This document shows, one piece after another, positions 23,768 to 35,530 of a DNA stretch of 64,000 bases (position 1 is its first letter; each line of letters opens with the position of its first letter). Both the position numbers and the translations under genes were made by a program. The notes under the pieces are model-generated. The model did no database searches, was not told the DNA's origin, and saw only the letters and a program-made list of their open reading frames with translations. Source of the stretch: Beverwykella pulmonaria. Its lineage: Eukaryota; Ascomycota; Dothideomycetes; Pleosporales; Melanommataceae. The stretch is from positions 1,640,046 to 1,704,045 of the forward strand of contig BCHH01000008.1 of the NCBI GenBank assembly GCA_001599595.1, in the 5' to 3' direction.

Positions 23768-26700
23768 AGTTGTGGTTGGGTTTCAGCTTCGCGGCCGCAT
23801 TCGGATTCATTTTCATCCATGCGCACGCCAAGCTGCAACGGCGGCTGGTTCTGCAGCGGTGACAGCAATCGCGATGTTGAGGAACGGCGTTCTGCGCCCA
23901 TTATTTTAAGAGACGCCACATTCGGATACATATTTACACCCTGGTACATGCGAATTGCAGGCATTTGCAAGCGAAATGAGCTCCACAACACCAAAAGTAC
24001 CCTCATCTCGAATTCGTGCTGCAGTGCTGCAGGCCCTAGCAAACCCGCCCGAGGACGAACTTCAATCTTGTAAGATTGCATACTCAATGTCGCCCGTAAG
24101 CCGCGAGGCCTTTCGGATGTGCACTGTAAATAAGGCCGTATCATCGTGGAGAATTCCCGATTCAACAACCCGAGAAATTACTGCTGCGCGTCACCCCTCC
24201 GCCCGATTCCTCTTTGTCTTGGACTTCCTATTTTCTCTGTTCTCTGAGCACATCTTGGCATCTTCAGTGTTTGGTTTCATATACCCAGAGTATCGCTACA
24301 TTACTCCATGATTGGGCGGCATAGATAGAATCGTTGGCTATATCTTGCCAGTCCCCCCATTGCCCTGTCCTTACTTTCTCCTTCCGGTCAACATGGTTGT
24401 CGCATGCAGCTTAGAGTGGTGCTCTCGTCAGCTGGAGCCATTTTCAAATGACATGAAACGTACGCCGATTTCTAGACCAGCGGGCCGGCTGACGACGTAT
24501 ATCTACTTTCCACGCGCACACCGATTCTTGCATAGATGCCTGCAAGTCGATTCGATTCAGTTTCTCGATTCCGTATGCCGAGACCTGAGTTTGCTTTAGT
24601 CTCACATGTCTGCGCATCTCTCGGTTCAGGAACGACGACCACTTCGCCATTTATCTGCCCAGTCCAATTTATCGTCACTTATATGTATGTACTATTATAG
24701 GCTAAGGTGCGGCCCACCTTGTACCTGGGATGCACCCTCGGATGTACGAACGGTCATTTGGCAACCGTCATGTCAGCTTCATCAATCGCTCGATTAAATT
24801 TTCACAGACCCCTGCTCTCAACACTGGACCTGCATTCTGGCCTGAGGGTTGCGTCCCATTACATACCTCCGGACTCGATGTCTCGTTTCGACAAGCGCGC
24901 ATCTTCCGATTTGGGCCAGCAAGTACGCCGCGGATCAAGTCCGCTCCGATGCTCTGCGTTCGGTATCGGTTCTTATTGGTATCTGGGATATCAGCAATCG
25001 GATTATCAGGGCGCACTTGTGGTTCGTTTCATCCATCAAGGGTGAGATTTGGGACCTTAGCCAGGCCCTAGCATTTGCTCCCTCTAGTCGATCCTACTAC
25101 TTCCCTTTTCGGCTACTTCTTTCGTGTGTTTATCTTCGGTCTTCGAGATCCACTTTGCTACAAATTTGTTACTGGTACTGATACTTTTCCAATATACCCT
25201 GCTCTCTGTATCCGTTCCGCTTCCAGGCGATGAGGATGGCAGATTGAGATTGAGATGGATATTCTTCCTTTCTGGATTCTTTGTTCTGGCGATGCCGTCT
25301 AAGCGTTGATACCTCTCTGTTGCCCTTGTTTTATTGCTTGTACATATGTGTTTTGGATTGGTTTGGCTGGTTGCTAGAATTGCATGCGAGCCAGCTTCGA
25401 TGGAAGAAACTGCAATGAGAGATGCATCTGGGCTTGCATTTAGATGCCTGGGCTTCTGTGTATCTATTTGGCACAAATTTGGAAAGAAGTCCGGTAGGGT
25501 AGCCAAAACTGAAAACTAAACAGATCATTACATCCAATCATACTACCAAGGTGCAGAAAGCAGTGCATTGCAACTAAACACCCTGTTCATCGCGTACTTC
25601 AGATAGTAGAAGTTGTTTTGCGAAGCGCCTACTGTGGACTTACGCGGTCATTCATGCATTGGTATGCAGTTTCCACACCATCTATCTACATAGATCTATT
25701 GATAGCATAAGATCGGTTCTTGTGCTACGTGGTGTGTTTGAAGTTTGGTGTTGATGGCGTACGTGCATGCATAAATTGGGGCCGTTTGTGAGGGGTACGA
25801 GGGCGTTTATAGAATCTCTAACTGGGAAATGGGTGGGAAGAGCGGGGTATGGAGGTGAGATGGTGAGGCTGAGATCTTTGGTGCTTGGTTGATGCATGAA
25901 TATGCGTGTGGATATATATAGCTGTGCGTGATGGTATGCGATTGGGAGATGGGTCGGCTTGGATGTTGCCGGATTATGTGAGGGAATGGACTTTCGCTGC
26001 GGGGTGTCTTGTTGCGCATTGGCTACTACGCTTAGAACAAATACGAAGATATGCAAGGTTCGACATTTGCAAGTAAGAAGCAACTTATTTTGTATACTGC
26101 AGGCGTCACTCGGTAGGGGAGGTAATATTAGTAGCCTGCATGTCCCACTCTCAGATACCATATTCAAGGCCCTCCGTCGCTGATAACTAAACCGCACTCA
26201 AAGAAGTGTAGAAACACTCACATTGCAGCATCTGTTTCCCAATCAAGCTCGCAGTAGAATTACACAGTGTGCGCTTTTTTTAAAGCATTCTGGGTCCCAA
26301 CGTCCATTTTTGGGGTGTAAAAATACAATTCGCTGTGTTCAAACACCCCTCACGTGACATCAACATTTTAAGCTTAATGTACAACAGCATTGACCGCGTT
26401 TATGAATAGACGGGATCGGGTATTCAGAATGTGATTATTGTCTTGGAACTCCGTAAAAGGTACGCGTATGATGATTTACCATGCTCCAGATCCCACGTAA
26501 CATCAATACATGCAGCATAATGTATAACGTCATTCATCAGCCGATGGCTTGGAAGCTGAGCATTGCGTCAAAAAGGTTTCGTCGGTTGTGGGCCGGACTC
26601 AGGTATATACCACCAAATGCAGACTAAGTGTGGGGCCGTGAATGGTCTCTGCATTAGCGCATTGGATCTACTGATCTAATTCTACTCTGGAGCACACGAT

Positions 26701-27306
26701 TTAACGATCCCCAAGAATGTTAAGGTCCTGAAGCTTCTAGGAAAGTGTGGTACTCTAGCACCTGCCTTGCGGAGCGTATGCAGTAGTACAGGTGATTGCA
26801 GAACCACCGACTATCTCATTATAACATGGCTTTTACCGTACTAGTGTGAGACTACATTTCCTTGGACTTGGACTCGGACTCGGATGGTTTTCCCTCTTCT
26901 GCTATCGCTAGTACCTCGGTTCGTTCAAGCATCCGTTCCGCAATGGCTCAACTGCCGATGGGAAGTTGATTTGGCTCGGGAGATCCCCTCTAGCTCTTCT
27001 GTATATCGCAATTCTTCCAGTGGACTGGAACACGGTCCTGGGCTTTATCACCGTCTCTCATCCTTCGTCTCGGCTTTGAGGATGAACGAGGTGTGATAGA
27101 AGTTCCTGGGGATTTTCGCTTTGCCAGACGCCATGCTGAAGCCTAAGTCTGACTTTGCACGATCTTCTTCATGCCTTGTCATTGCTGAATAAGTTGGTCA
27201 ATGATAGACGATACCCATCTCACTCCTATACCTCTTGTTTTCTGAGCTCTCTGAGCTCCCTGCTCTTAATTTTGCCCTCCAATGTTTCTGCTGTCCGCTC
27301 TTTCCC
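23768..27306. other. Gene-poor interval, 3.5 kb
   Basis: No supported gene. Minus-strand frames of 140 codons (25084-25506) and 171 codons (25682-26197) lack domains and have composition like the surrounding DNA. The first few hundred bases are probably 3' UTR of the upstream gene. Confidence 0.5.
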
Positions 27307-28156
27307 TTATACATCCTTATTCTCCGTTTTGTCTGCGCTGTAGTACACTGCTCGACAGATCGGGCAACTGTACTTCTGAATAACGAACCAGGATATCAGG
27401 CATTCGGCGTGGAATTCGTGACCGCAAACTTTCAGTTTCAGTATCTCTTCCCAAGGTTCTTGGTCCTCCAACGATAGGGTCGATAACGATGTAGGTTTAG
27501 CCTCTAGTGTGTTCCCCATTTCGAGAGCTGAGAGTTTTACGGGCTTGGGAGGTGATTTCGCGTACAGGCCCGAGAGACATATCGCACTGTACCAACTTAT
27601 CAACTTCCTTCTATTCATCTCTCTCTTCTAAATGGGTGTTAGACTTACCAGTCTCTGTCTAGCACCGACGTACGCTCCGTCTTCTCGACTACCGTCTCTG
27701 TGCACGCAGATTCCTCTCCTTGGCGTTCTTCGATGAATTCACGAAGTTGTTTCCGCGCTATATCTCGCCGTACAGAAGGCTGTGTAAAATCGAGCAGGTG
27801 GTGTGTTTGTGTGTCGTGACGGCGGCGGACGAAGAGGACACATATACTGCCTCTCGCATTAGCTTAGCTGGGCTGAACACATGATGAAGACGTAGTAGAT
27901 ATAGAGAGTATTTGTAGCAAAATCTCATCGTTATGAGGAAGCAATTAATTCAAGTCAACTTGCCGACTTGCGAGAGAAAGGGGGTTGGAATTGAGATTGG
28001 GGGGACTTACAAAGGACCAAATAGAAAGCATATAACGAGAAGGATGAGAAAGCCTATCACCGTGGGTGATAAAGATCTCCGGTCTCCATAGTGCTGCTCT
28101 CGTCGCGCTTCGAGGCATCCTTCTCCTAGAACTTTGGAAAGCGTTACAGCGGGCAT
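27307..28156 (-). CDS. Single-pass membrane RING-H2 protein (probable E3 ubiquitin ligase)
   Basis: Exons 28156-28011, 27846-27649 and 27586-27307 give 207 residues. The introns are GT-AG and both phase 2. Residues 31-55 form a membrane helix (PTVIGFLILLVICFLFG). It is followed by a basic stop-transfer FVRRRHD and a conserved-looking linker (LLDFTQPSVRRDIARKQLRE). The RING-H2 ligands are C115, C118, C169, H171, H174, C177, C189 and C192. The first cysteine codon is split by intron 2 (TG|T); reading through the intron would show Ser instead and hide the motif. The 50-residue gap between ligands 2 and 3 is longer than usual. RING-H2 proteins of this shape recruit E2 enzymes at endomembranes. 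Substrates are unknown. There is no signal peptide before the membrane helix. Confidence 0.85.
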
Positions 28157-28879
28157 TCTCGCTACTCCCTCTTATTCACCTCTTTGTGATAGTCGTATCA
28201 GATACGAATGTGTATATTTTGATTTCGTTGTCGTTCTCGTTTTTCTCTCGCTAACGTACAATCTCTCAAGCTTCGCAACACATTCCTTATATGCTTCCAA
28301 TCCCCACAACTTCCTCCCGGATCCCCCTCTCACCCCAAGCTCACAGCCTCCACCGCCAACCCTCCTTGGGCCTGCTCTACTCAATGGCGTGAGCGCTTGG
28401 CTCTTCGGTCCGAACCTTGGAAGTCCAGAGCAGACGTTATAAGGAACGAACGGCATGCCTAGACCGTGCCAAGATGGTGAAAGGCTGGGCTGATGCAATG
28501 CGAACGCATAAGGCGGCATGGTGGAACCATTTGTGTGCACGGACCATATGCCAAGGAGCCAAGGAGCCAAGTAGCCAATAGCCAAGGAGGCGGGGCGGGG
28601 TGGGATTTGTACCGAGGACTTGGATTCTGGGTTGGATTGTGCGTGCGGAGTCGGCTGTTCTGGAGACGGGGAAGAGAAATTGATGGCTGACGAGCATATG
28701 TTTTGATGTATAACTGTTGAGTATATGTATTACGGAAGTGATACTGAACATTCTATCGAAGGAAACCTACAACTCCATCATGAGAACGGCACATTGTCCG
28801 AAAGAATAGTTTAGAAACCTACCCCTAGAACGCCTCAAAATCAAGTCCCAAGATCCCCCATATTCAATGTTTCACCAAC
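28157..28879. other. Intergenic region upstream of the RING-H2 gene
   Basis: 723 bp between the RING-H2 start and the ENA ATPase stop, both on the minus strand. It must hold the RING-H2 promoter and the ENA 3' UTR. No further gene is seen. Confidence 0.5.
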
Positions 28880-31800
28880 TCAGAGCTTCTCGTCATCGGT
28901 GCTAACAGCCGTGCTAAGATACCTCTCAAACACCCTCTGTTCGAGATCGATGGAGCCCCTCCTCGCACCCGTCTTCATATCCACCTTCCTAAAGTACACT
29001 CTCTTCATCCATTTCCACGTCTCGATACCCATAAAAAACAGAATCGTAGCGATAAACACAATGCCCCACTCCCAGCTAATGCCCTTGTGCTTGAAGACCG
29101 TTGTGTTGATAACCGGAATGTATAGCACGGGGAAAATCGTAATGAAGCCCGCCATGATGGCCCAGAACAGGAATTGGTTGCGCCAAACGTCGAGGATCCA
29201 CTGCGTAAAGTACTTGCTTGAGTTGGGCTGCATGCGGAAGAAGGACCGCCGCATGTCGACCATCTGCCACGCGAGGAACAGCGAGAACCATGTAAGACAA
29301 GCGAAGCAGGTTGCTCGTGCGCGGAACACGGTGTCACAACTGTCTGAGTACTTGTCGTTGCAGTTGGTGCCGAGGTCGCCGTTGCCCCAGGCGAACATGA
29401 CGAGTGCGAAGGAGGCAAGGCATAGAGCGGCGATCCAAAGGCCGTAGACGAGCATGTCGAGCATGACTTCGAGGGTGAAGACTCCGCGTTTGAGCTAGTT
29501 TGTATTAGTCGATTGTCAACTGGAAATTGAGGGGACGAACTGACACTCTGAGGAGGTCGCCTCATGATATCAGGAGCACCGACTTCAAACCCGAGACCCA
29601 TATCAGGCAGCCCAGACGTAACCATGATGATCCACATGACCTCTACTGGAGTGATTGGAAACACTGATAAACTGCTCTCATCCTTGAAGACAAGACCTAT
29701 CAAAAGGATACAAGCCTGCGCGATATTTTGGGCAAGAAGATGTAGAATAAATTTCTGGATATTGTCGAACATGCGACGACCTTCTTCAATAGCATTGAGG
29801 ATGGATGCGAAGTTGTCATCGGTGAGGACGATATCAGATGCATCTTTTGCGACGTCGGAGCCGGTGCCCATACCGATTCCTACATCGGCGCGCTTGAGGG
29901 ATGGAGAGTCGTTGACGCCGTCACCTGTCTGAGTAATGTTAGTGAAGGTATTTTAATGTCGAGGTCACATATTATGTACCATGGCGGCAAAGCACTTCCG
30001 TCGGTGAAGAGCTTCGATCATTCGGACTTTAGTATTTGGTGCGCATCGTGCGATGACCAGAGGAAGCAGCGGTAGAGCATCGATTTCGTGATCAGAAAGT
30101 TTGTCGTATTGGCTTGCAGTCATAACCATTGCATCTGCCACGTCCTTGCTAAGTGTTGCCATGTTCGATGGTAGGATTCCAACTTCCGCTGCAATCGCTC
30201 GGGCCGTTCCGGGGTGGTCGCCGGTCAACATGTGGACTTGGATGCCAGCTTTCTGACATTGACGGACCGAGTGGGCAGTTTCAGGTCGTGGTGGATCGTA
30301 AAGTCCAACAAGACCTCGGAAAGTCAAACCGTCCTCAACCTCCTTCCTGTCAATTTCTTGGCCGAGGCTCGCTTTTCCTTCCCAAGGTTTGCTAGACAAG
30401 GCGAGAACGCGGAGACCGAGAGCTGCGAGTGATTCCATGTTTTGAAGGATCTCGTCCCGAGTCGTGTCGGTCAGTTCGATGGGCGACTCGCCTTCTCCGT
30501 TGTATAATTTGGTGCAGGAATAGATGACCCTCTCGACAGCGCCTTTGGTGAAGACAAATTGCTTAGAGGTCTCAATCTCTTCGAAGATCACTGACATCTT
30601 CTTCACTTCAGAATCGAATGGGAATTCGGCAACCTGCTTCCAAGAGGGCTTGTCTCCTTGCATGTATTTGAGACGGTTCCAGTTGAATCGGGATGCAAAG
30701 ACCTGAATGGCTATTTCAGTTGGGTCACCTCGTGCAGTCCAATTTCCACTGTCTGATTCATGGACATGAGCAAGGTTTGCAAGTGACGCAACCTTCAGAT
30801 ATTCGAGCAGATGCGGGTTGTTGTCTAGAAGTTCCTCATACGATGATGATTTGTCGTTGCCGTCGAAGTCCATTTGATTCGGCGCCTTTGGTGTGAAGCT
30901 GAGTTCACCAACTGTAGGGTTGTGAGGTTCGTTTGTCGTTCCGACTGAGTAGGTGCCTTTGGCGGGGATCCAAGCCTTTTTTGCGACCATTTTGCCCTGG
31001 GTAAGTGTACCAGTCTTGTCGGAACAAATATCTATGAATTTGTTAACCGGATTATCGAAAAAAGAACCCCTCTGTGACTGCACCTGTAACTGCACCTAGA
31101 GCCTCTAGTGACTTCAAATTTCGAACAATTACGTTTCTCTCGACCATTCTCTTGGTTCCAGCAGACATTGTAATTGTGAGTACAACAATGAGCGATGCAG
31201 GAATCATACTGAGACCAGTAGCAACAGCGTAGATGATGACCTCCTGATCATTGACAAATTTATTCGCAGCTAGAACAATGATGGCGCAGATAACAGCGAC
31301 ACCAAAAAGAAGAAGTGCCAACCGAGACAGCTTCTTTTGTAGCGGAGTGCCAACGTTCACACCAAGGAAGTGACCAATTGCATCAGTCGCCGTAAGACCC
31401 CATGCTTGAGCATATCGGTGCGGTCGAGCGGTACCGTCTTCCTTGCGCTTTACTGGGCGGCGTCGAGATCCTTGTTGTCGTAGCGAGGATGCAATAGAGC
31501 CAATTTCGGTGTACATGCCAGTGGCAAATACAACGCCACGAGCGCGTCCTTTGGTGACTGTAGAAGAACTGAACGCAATGTTCAAGCGATCACCAGGACC
31601 AGTTGCGTCGTCAAAGACAGCTTTAGCGTTTTTCGATACAGGAAGGGATTCGCCAGTCAATAAAGCCTCGTCGGTTTCAAAATTGACCGCTTCGATAATA
31701 CTGTGACCAGCAGTTAATGACTTATAAAGTTATTCAAAGATTGGAAACTGACCGAATGTCTGCGGGAATGGTATCGCCAGTTTTCAACTCCACCATGTCG

Positions 31801-32317
31801 CCGGGAACGACCTCGATTGTTGGTACAGTGACAGTCTTTCCATCTCGAACAGCGCTTGCTGTCGGCGAGCTAAGAGACCTCAAAGAGTCCATTGTCTTTT
31901 CTGCAGCAAATTCTTGCCAGAAACCAACTGTAATGTTCAGGAAGATGATGGCGGCCACTACACCTCCTTCAATCCAAGACCTGATTCCAAAGCTGACACC
32001 CATGGCCATGATGAGAACCTGCAAATATTTAGAGCCTTTCTTACGAAGAATTAGGGATAAGCAAGTACTAGGGTCATTGCGTTTGCAACCTGCCGGAGCA
32101 GAATCTTTCCAGGTTGCACTCCTGCCTCGTCACCTAGATCATTGTTCCCATACTCTTCGTGGCGCTTCTTAGCATCATCAGTCGTTAGACCATCTTCCGC
32201 ATTGCAACCAGTTTCTTCTGTAACCTTAATGTAGGATAGAGCGTGTGCAGGTCGTGATAGTGGCTTGTTGGCTTGTCCAGACATATGGCTTTCAAGAGAG
32301 TGTTGAACTTTTCCCAT
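28880..32317 (-). CDS. ENA1: ENA-type P-type ATPase (Na+/Li+/K+ efflux)
   Basis: Six exons: 32317-32069, 32018-31753, 31700-31084, 31031-29980, 29928-29545 and 29494-28880. They give 1060 residues, standard for fungal type IID pumps. Visible are a cation-ATPase N-terminal domain and the actuator loop TGES (187-190). The membrane segment SMIPASLIVVLTITM shows the ENA-type IPASL in place of the PEGL of Ca2+ pumps. The phosphorylation site is D382 in DKTGTLTQGK, and the hinge is TGDGVND (729-735) followed by SPSLKRADVGIAMG. A second membrane bundle closes the protein. Such pumps expel Na+ or K+ at the plasma membrane under salt or alkaline stress. An in-frame second ATG 11 codons in (MSGQANKPLS) is an alternative start. 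All introns are GT-AG. Confidence 0.93.
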
Positions 32318-32482
32318 AGTGATTGACTAATCAAGGAAGTTTGAAACAGACAGGCAATCGAGACGGGGGGGAGACTGAAGCCCTTTTAAGCACATGCTGG
32401 GTAAACTATGGCGAAAGCCAAGACATGCTTGGCATGCTGTAGACTTAGGACCGGTGACAGACTAACGCCACCGTTGGCGGTC

Positions 32483-32767
32483 TTAGACAAAGGGTCTCGG
32501 GGTTGGTTCGGGGGTTAGTTCCGCATTACACCAATCTGTACGCTCGCTCTCCGGCCAATTAGATAGTTTAATATCATAACACTGCATTTGAACATCTCTC
32601 TCTCCAGTCTTGAAGGTTATATACGCGAAAGCTTGTAGAGGCTTTTCTTTTGTTATGTGCAGGATATTAGCAGAAAATTTCTCAGGGGGAAGACGAAGTA
32701 CTCGATTCGTGATCAAGATGGCCTTGACTATTGGATGAAATGCCTCTAAAGTATCCTGTTGTCGCAT
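32483..32767 (-). CDS. Small hypothetical protein
   Basis: An uninterrupted 94-codon frame upstream of the ENA gene, same strand. Composition is protein-like (MRQQDTLEAFHPIVKAILIT...) but no domain, signal or membrane segment is seen. It may be a gene fragment, since the region to its right contains other broken frames. Confidence 0.25.
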   Translation of the reverse strand: MRQQDTLEAFHPIVKAILITNRVLRLPPEKFSANILHITKEKPLQAFAYITFKTGERDVQMQCYDIKLSNWPESERTDWCNAELTPEPTPRPFV

Positions 32768-33361
32768 TCTCTACTTTAGCGCCATGGCTAACTGGGTCCT
32801 CTACTATAGACTATAAACCTATGGGAGGAAGACCACTGATTGTTGAATTCCTAAACTTGTCTATTCGCTCGATCCTGTGGTGGGGTTGAGTGTTGTAGGT
32901 GCCCAGAAACATTGAGGCTTGAGGTGCTGGCAAAAATGTTAGAACCGTTGTGTAGTGGGCTAGAACCTAAGACTTTCCGCTCTTGGCTACGACGTTAGCC
33001 AAGCGTCAGGCTGACTGGATCCGCCTATCGTTAAAGAACACAAGACTACTAGACGGATATCGGCAACTAAGGTAATTACATTCACTAGACAAGACCCACA
33101 CTGCTTAAAGAAGAGTCGAATGATGTCGCGTATTCATCATGTTTACCCTCGCCAAGTTCTTTATCTTTGAGACGCAGACTTTGCAAAAGGTTTGGCACTG
33201 TTCCATCATAGCGTTGATGGCAAAGCTTGTGCCTCTCCACAGCAAGACGTATCTCCGCTGCGGAAAACTGGTTATCTCTGCTCTTATCCGACTATAACGC
33301 GGCATTTCTTGGAACATTGAATATGAAAATTCTTCGGTGCCCTTAGCCGACCTTAAATTGA
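32768..33361. other. Intergenic, nothing recognisable
   Basis: AT-leaning sequence with only short frames on either strand, between the small hypothetical frame and the decayed region. Confidence 0.4.
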
Positions 33362-34551
33362 TTGTTCGTCATAATTTGGAACATCTTTTACCAACTATTC
33401 TTAAGCCAAACGATTATGGCATCAAAACAAGAGTTTTATCCTGTTCGCATTGACTGGCTGCTGAGAAAATTTGCCATTTTTAATAATACAAGCTATGCCC
33501 TTATTCATGAATCTAAAGACTATATGCGTCACGAGCCTACCTATTATCTTCGAGTTCCAAGGACCAGCCATCTTCTGTGGGAATCACATTCTTGGCTCTC
33601 TTCATCTCAGATTCGCCGACTGGATCGGTGGTTCAAGTAGCAGTCGCCCGGCACGTCGTAATCCAAGCCGTGTATAGAACCCACCTGCGAATCAACCTCG
33701 ACTTCTTTCTTCGGACCTAGAACGGCTGAGCTAGGAGCTATCTATACCATGACATGGCGCATTTTGACCTCGAATGCGCCGCCTGCAAGTCCGTTGGGCC
33801 GAAACTGCGCAAGATGCAGATAGAAGCAAACATGGAGCTACCCTGGTGCTGCTGTCTCGCATACACCATAGCCAATATCGCTGGAGTAGATTTAGTAGTC
33901 CCCACAACAAATAAATGCTTCTATGCTGCACCCTTCGCCACGCCCTCAGACGCCCTCAGTAGCCCTTAATCTATGGCCACACCTAAATCACGTATGTCTT
34001 GCCAAGGTAATCATCGCGGTGGGTATAGCCCATGTCATAAACAACGATCCCATTTGTGAGACACTGCAGCACATCGACTTAACCTACTGCTACAATTCCG
34101 GTATCGCAGAAAATTGGAGACTCATCTTCTTCAGACCTTGCCGGCCCTCGAATCCGTCTACATAAAGGTCTTTTACATGACGATGCCCCTCCAAACAAGT
34201 GATGAAACATTTGACGGCTTCGGCCCCGTCTCTTGTGCCCCATACGGGCTGACCATAAGAAAACCACTGATTTGTATATCCATCGGGGCCCTACTCAATG
34301 AGTTGAGGAGCGTGTCCAGCTGCAAGTCGGACATGATAAAAGTGATGTGGAAGCCCTCTTATAGAGAGAAAAGTCTGCATCTGCGTAGATTGGATTTAGT
34401 GATAGTATATAGACTCGACCTGCTGAAGGCAAGGGATACGGCAGAGGGCAGAACATGGTTCTGTGACGACCCTCCTAGTTGGGAAATATCGAAGTGTCGT
34501 CAATTTAGGGGGATATATGTTGCGAGGAGCAGCTTGACCACCAGAATCTAG
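33362..34551 (+). pseudogene. Decayed protein-coding region, family not recognised
   Basis: Several plus-strand frames follow one another and switch frame without splice signals: about 33362-33640, 33754-33969, 33923-34165 and 34114-34551. At about 34110-34145 the text passes from ETLQHIDLTYCYNSG in one frame to QTLPALESVYIKVFYM in another. This is best read as one old gene with a frameshift. The later part has Leu-rich spacing (LHLRRLDLVIVYRLDLLKA), as in F-box-linked or other fungal domain-poor proteins. I cannot name the family. It could instead be chance frames. Confidence 0.35.
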
Positions 34552-34624
34552 GTCACGGTTACATTGGGCTGCAAGATCCATGGTGTGTATAATACGTGGC
34601 CCAAGTATTTTTGGGCAACGCCGG

Positions 34625-34644
34625 TGTGAGCACGTGTGCTCATA
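34625..34644. repeat. Inverted repeat around a CACGTG box
   Basis: Arms TGAGCAC and GTGCTCA, with a 2-bp spacer, enclose CACGTG at 34631-34636. It lies about 200 bp before the six-box cluster. Confidence 0.6.
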
Positions 34645-34839
34645 AGCGCTTCTTCCTTGCGGCCTGGGCCCTCTCCTACGTCGTCGTGTCTCGAAATTTT
34701 TCTTTCTCAAAAGCAAAAGTGAGGGTGCTGCGGGAGGGGATTGTCTGAGGTTCGTCTGGCATTCTGGGGCCCGGGTGCTGGACCGAGTACTGGAATGAGA
34801 TTCAAACTTTCTGTTGGAATATATATAGAACGTGGGAAT

Positions 34840-34922
34840 CACGTGTTGATGTGTAGATCACGTGTAGATCACGTGGGATGTATGGATCACGTGTGGAGGT
34901 ACCAATCACGTGTGGACACGTG
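34840..34922. promoter_or_regulatory. Cluster of six CACGTG (E-box/G-box) motifs
   Basis: CACGTG occurs at 34840, 34859, 34870, 34888, 34907 and 34917 (first bases), six times in 83 bp. Five copies are preceded by AAT or GAT, so the repeated core is ATCACGTG. Spacing is irregular (19, 11, 18, 19 and 10 bp). bHLH factors such as Cbf1 and Pho4 bind this palindrome. The nearest genes are the decayed region (left) and the listerin 3' end (right). Confidence 0.6.
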
Positions 34923-34924
34923 GG

Positions 34925-34948
34925 GCACTAGCCATACTAGGCTAGTGC
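34925..34948. repeat. Perfect 9-bp inverted repeat (hairpin)
   Basis: Arms GCACTAGCC (34925-34933) and GGCTAGTGC (34940-34948) flank a 6-base loop. It directly follows the last CACGTG of the cluster. It could be a terminator-like hairpin, a protein site or a relic of a small element. Confidence 0.75.
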
Positions 34949-35530
34949 ACGCGGCGGTGAGATGGATGGTATTCCCTCTGCTGCACCGCTTCAAGATAGA
35001 GACAAGCACAACGATTTATTACCCCCTTTGAGAACCCCCATTGCTATTGCAATAGCCCTGTGAAACCAACACTTTCCAAGGCTACTGTTATCTTGGTATG
35101 ACGGTATCGTGGCTAATATTATTAGGGTAGTCAACAAAAATCCTAACACAACTACTATCAGCACTGTAGTGGTGAGAGCGTGGGGTGGTAATGCAAACGA
35201 AACTGAAGAGGATGCTTCATTACCACCGTCAAAATAGGGATGTAAGCGGAGGATTAAGATGCTGAGAAATCCAGCTTCGCCTACAGGTTTATCACTGGTG
35301 CATTGACTTAGACAATGCTTGGAAACTCTAGATAACCTTCATAGAAATGACTTACTAGCTTTTTGTCTCTACGATGAAGCAAGCAACGACAAGTATAGGA
35401 GCCCTAAAGCTTTCCATTATCTTTATACAAATCCCACTAAGCGTATTGAATTTAACCTACCTTTGGAACTCTAAAAGTCTATCCTGGAATAACTCAATGA
35501 CCCCACTATTACGACTTATAATCTCCTAAC

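Larger units (their letters stand above)
34552..35530. other. Intergenic region with E-box cluster and hairpin
   Basis: Between the decayed region and the 3' end of listerin. It holds the CACGTG cluster (34840-34922) and an inverted repeat (34925-34948). Its AT-rich second half has no gene. Confidence 0.5.

Noticed and set aside
25084..26197. Minus-strand frames of 140 and 171 codons
   Set aside because: No domain, odd composition and no splice partners.
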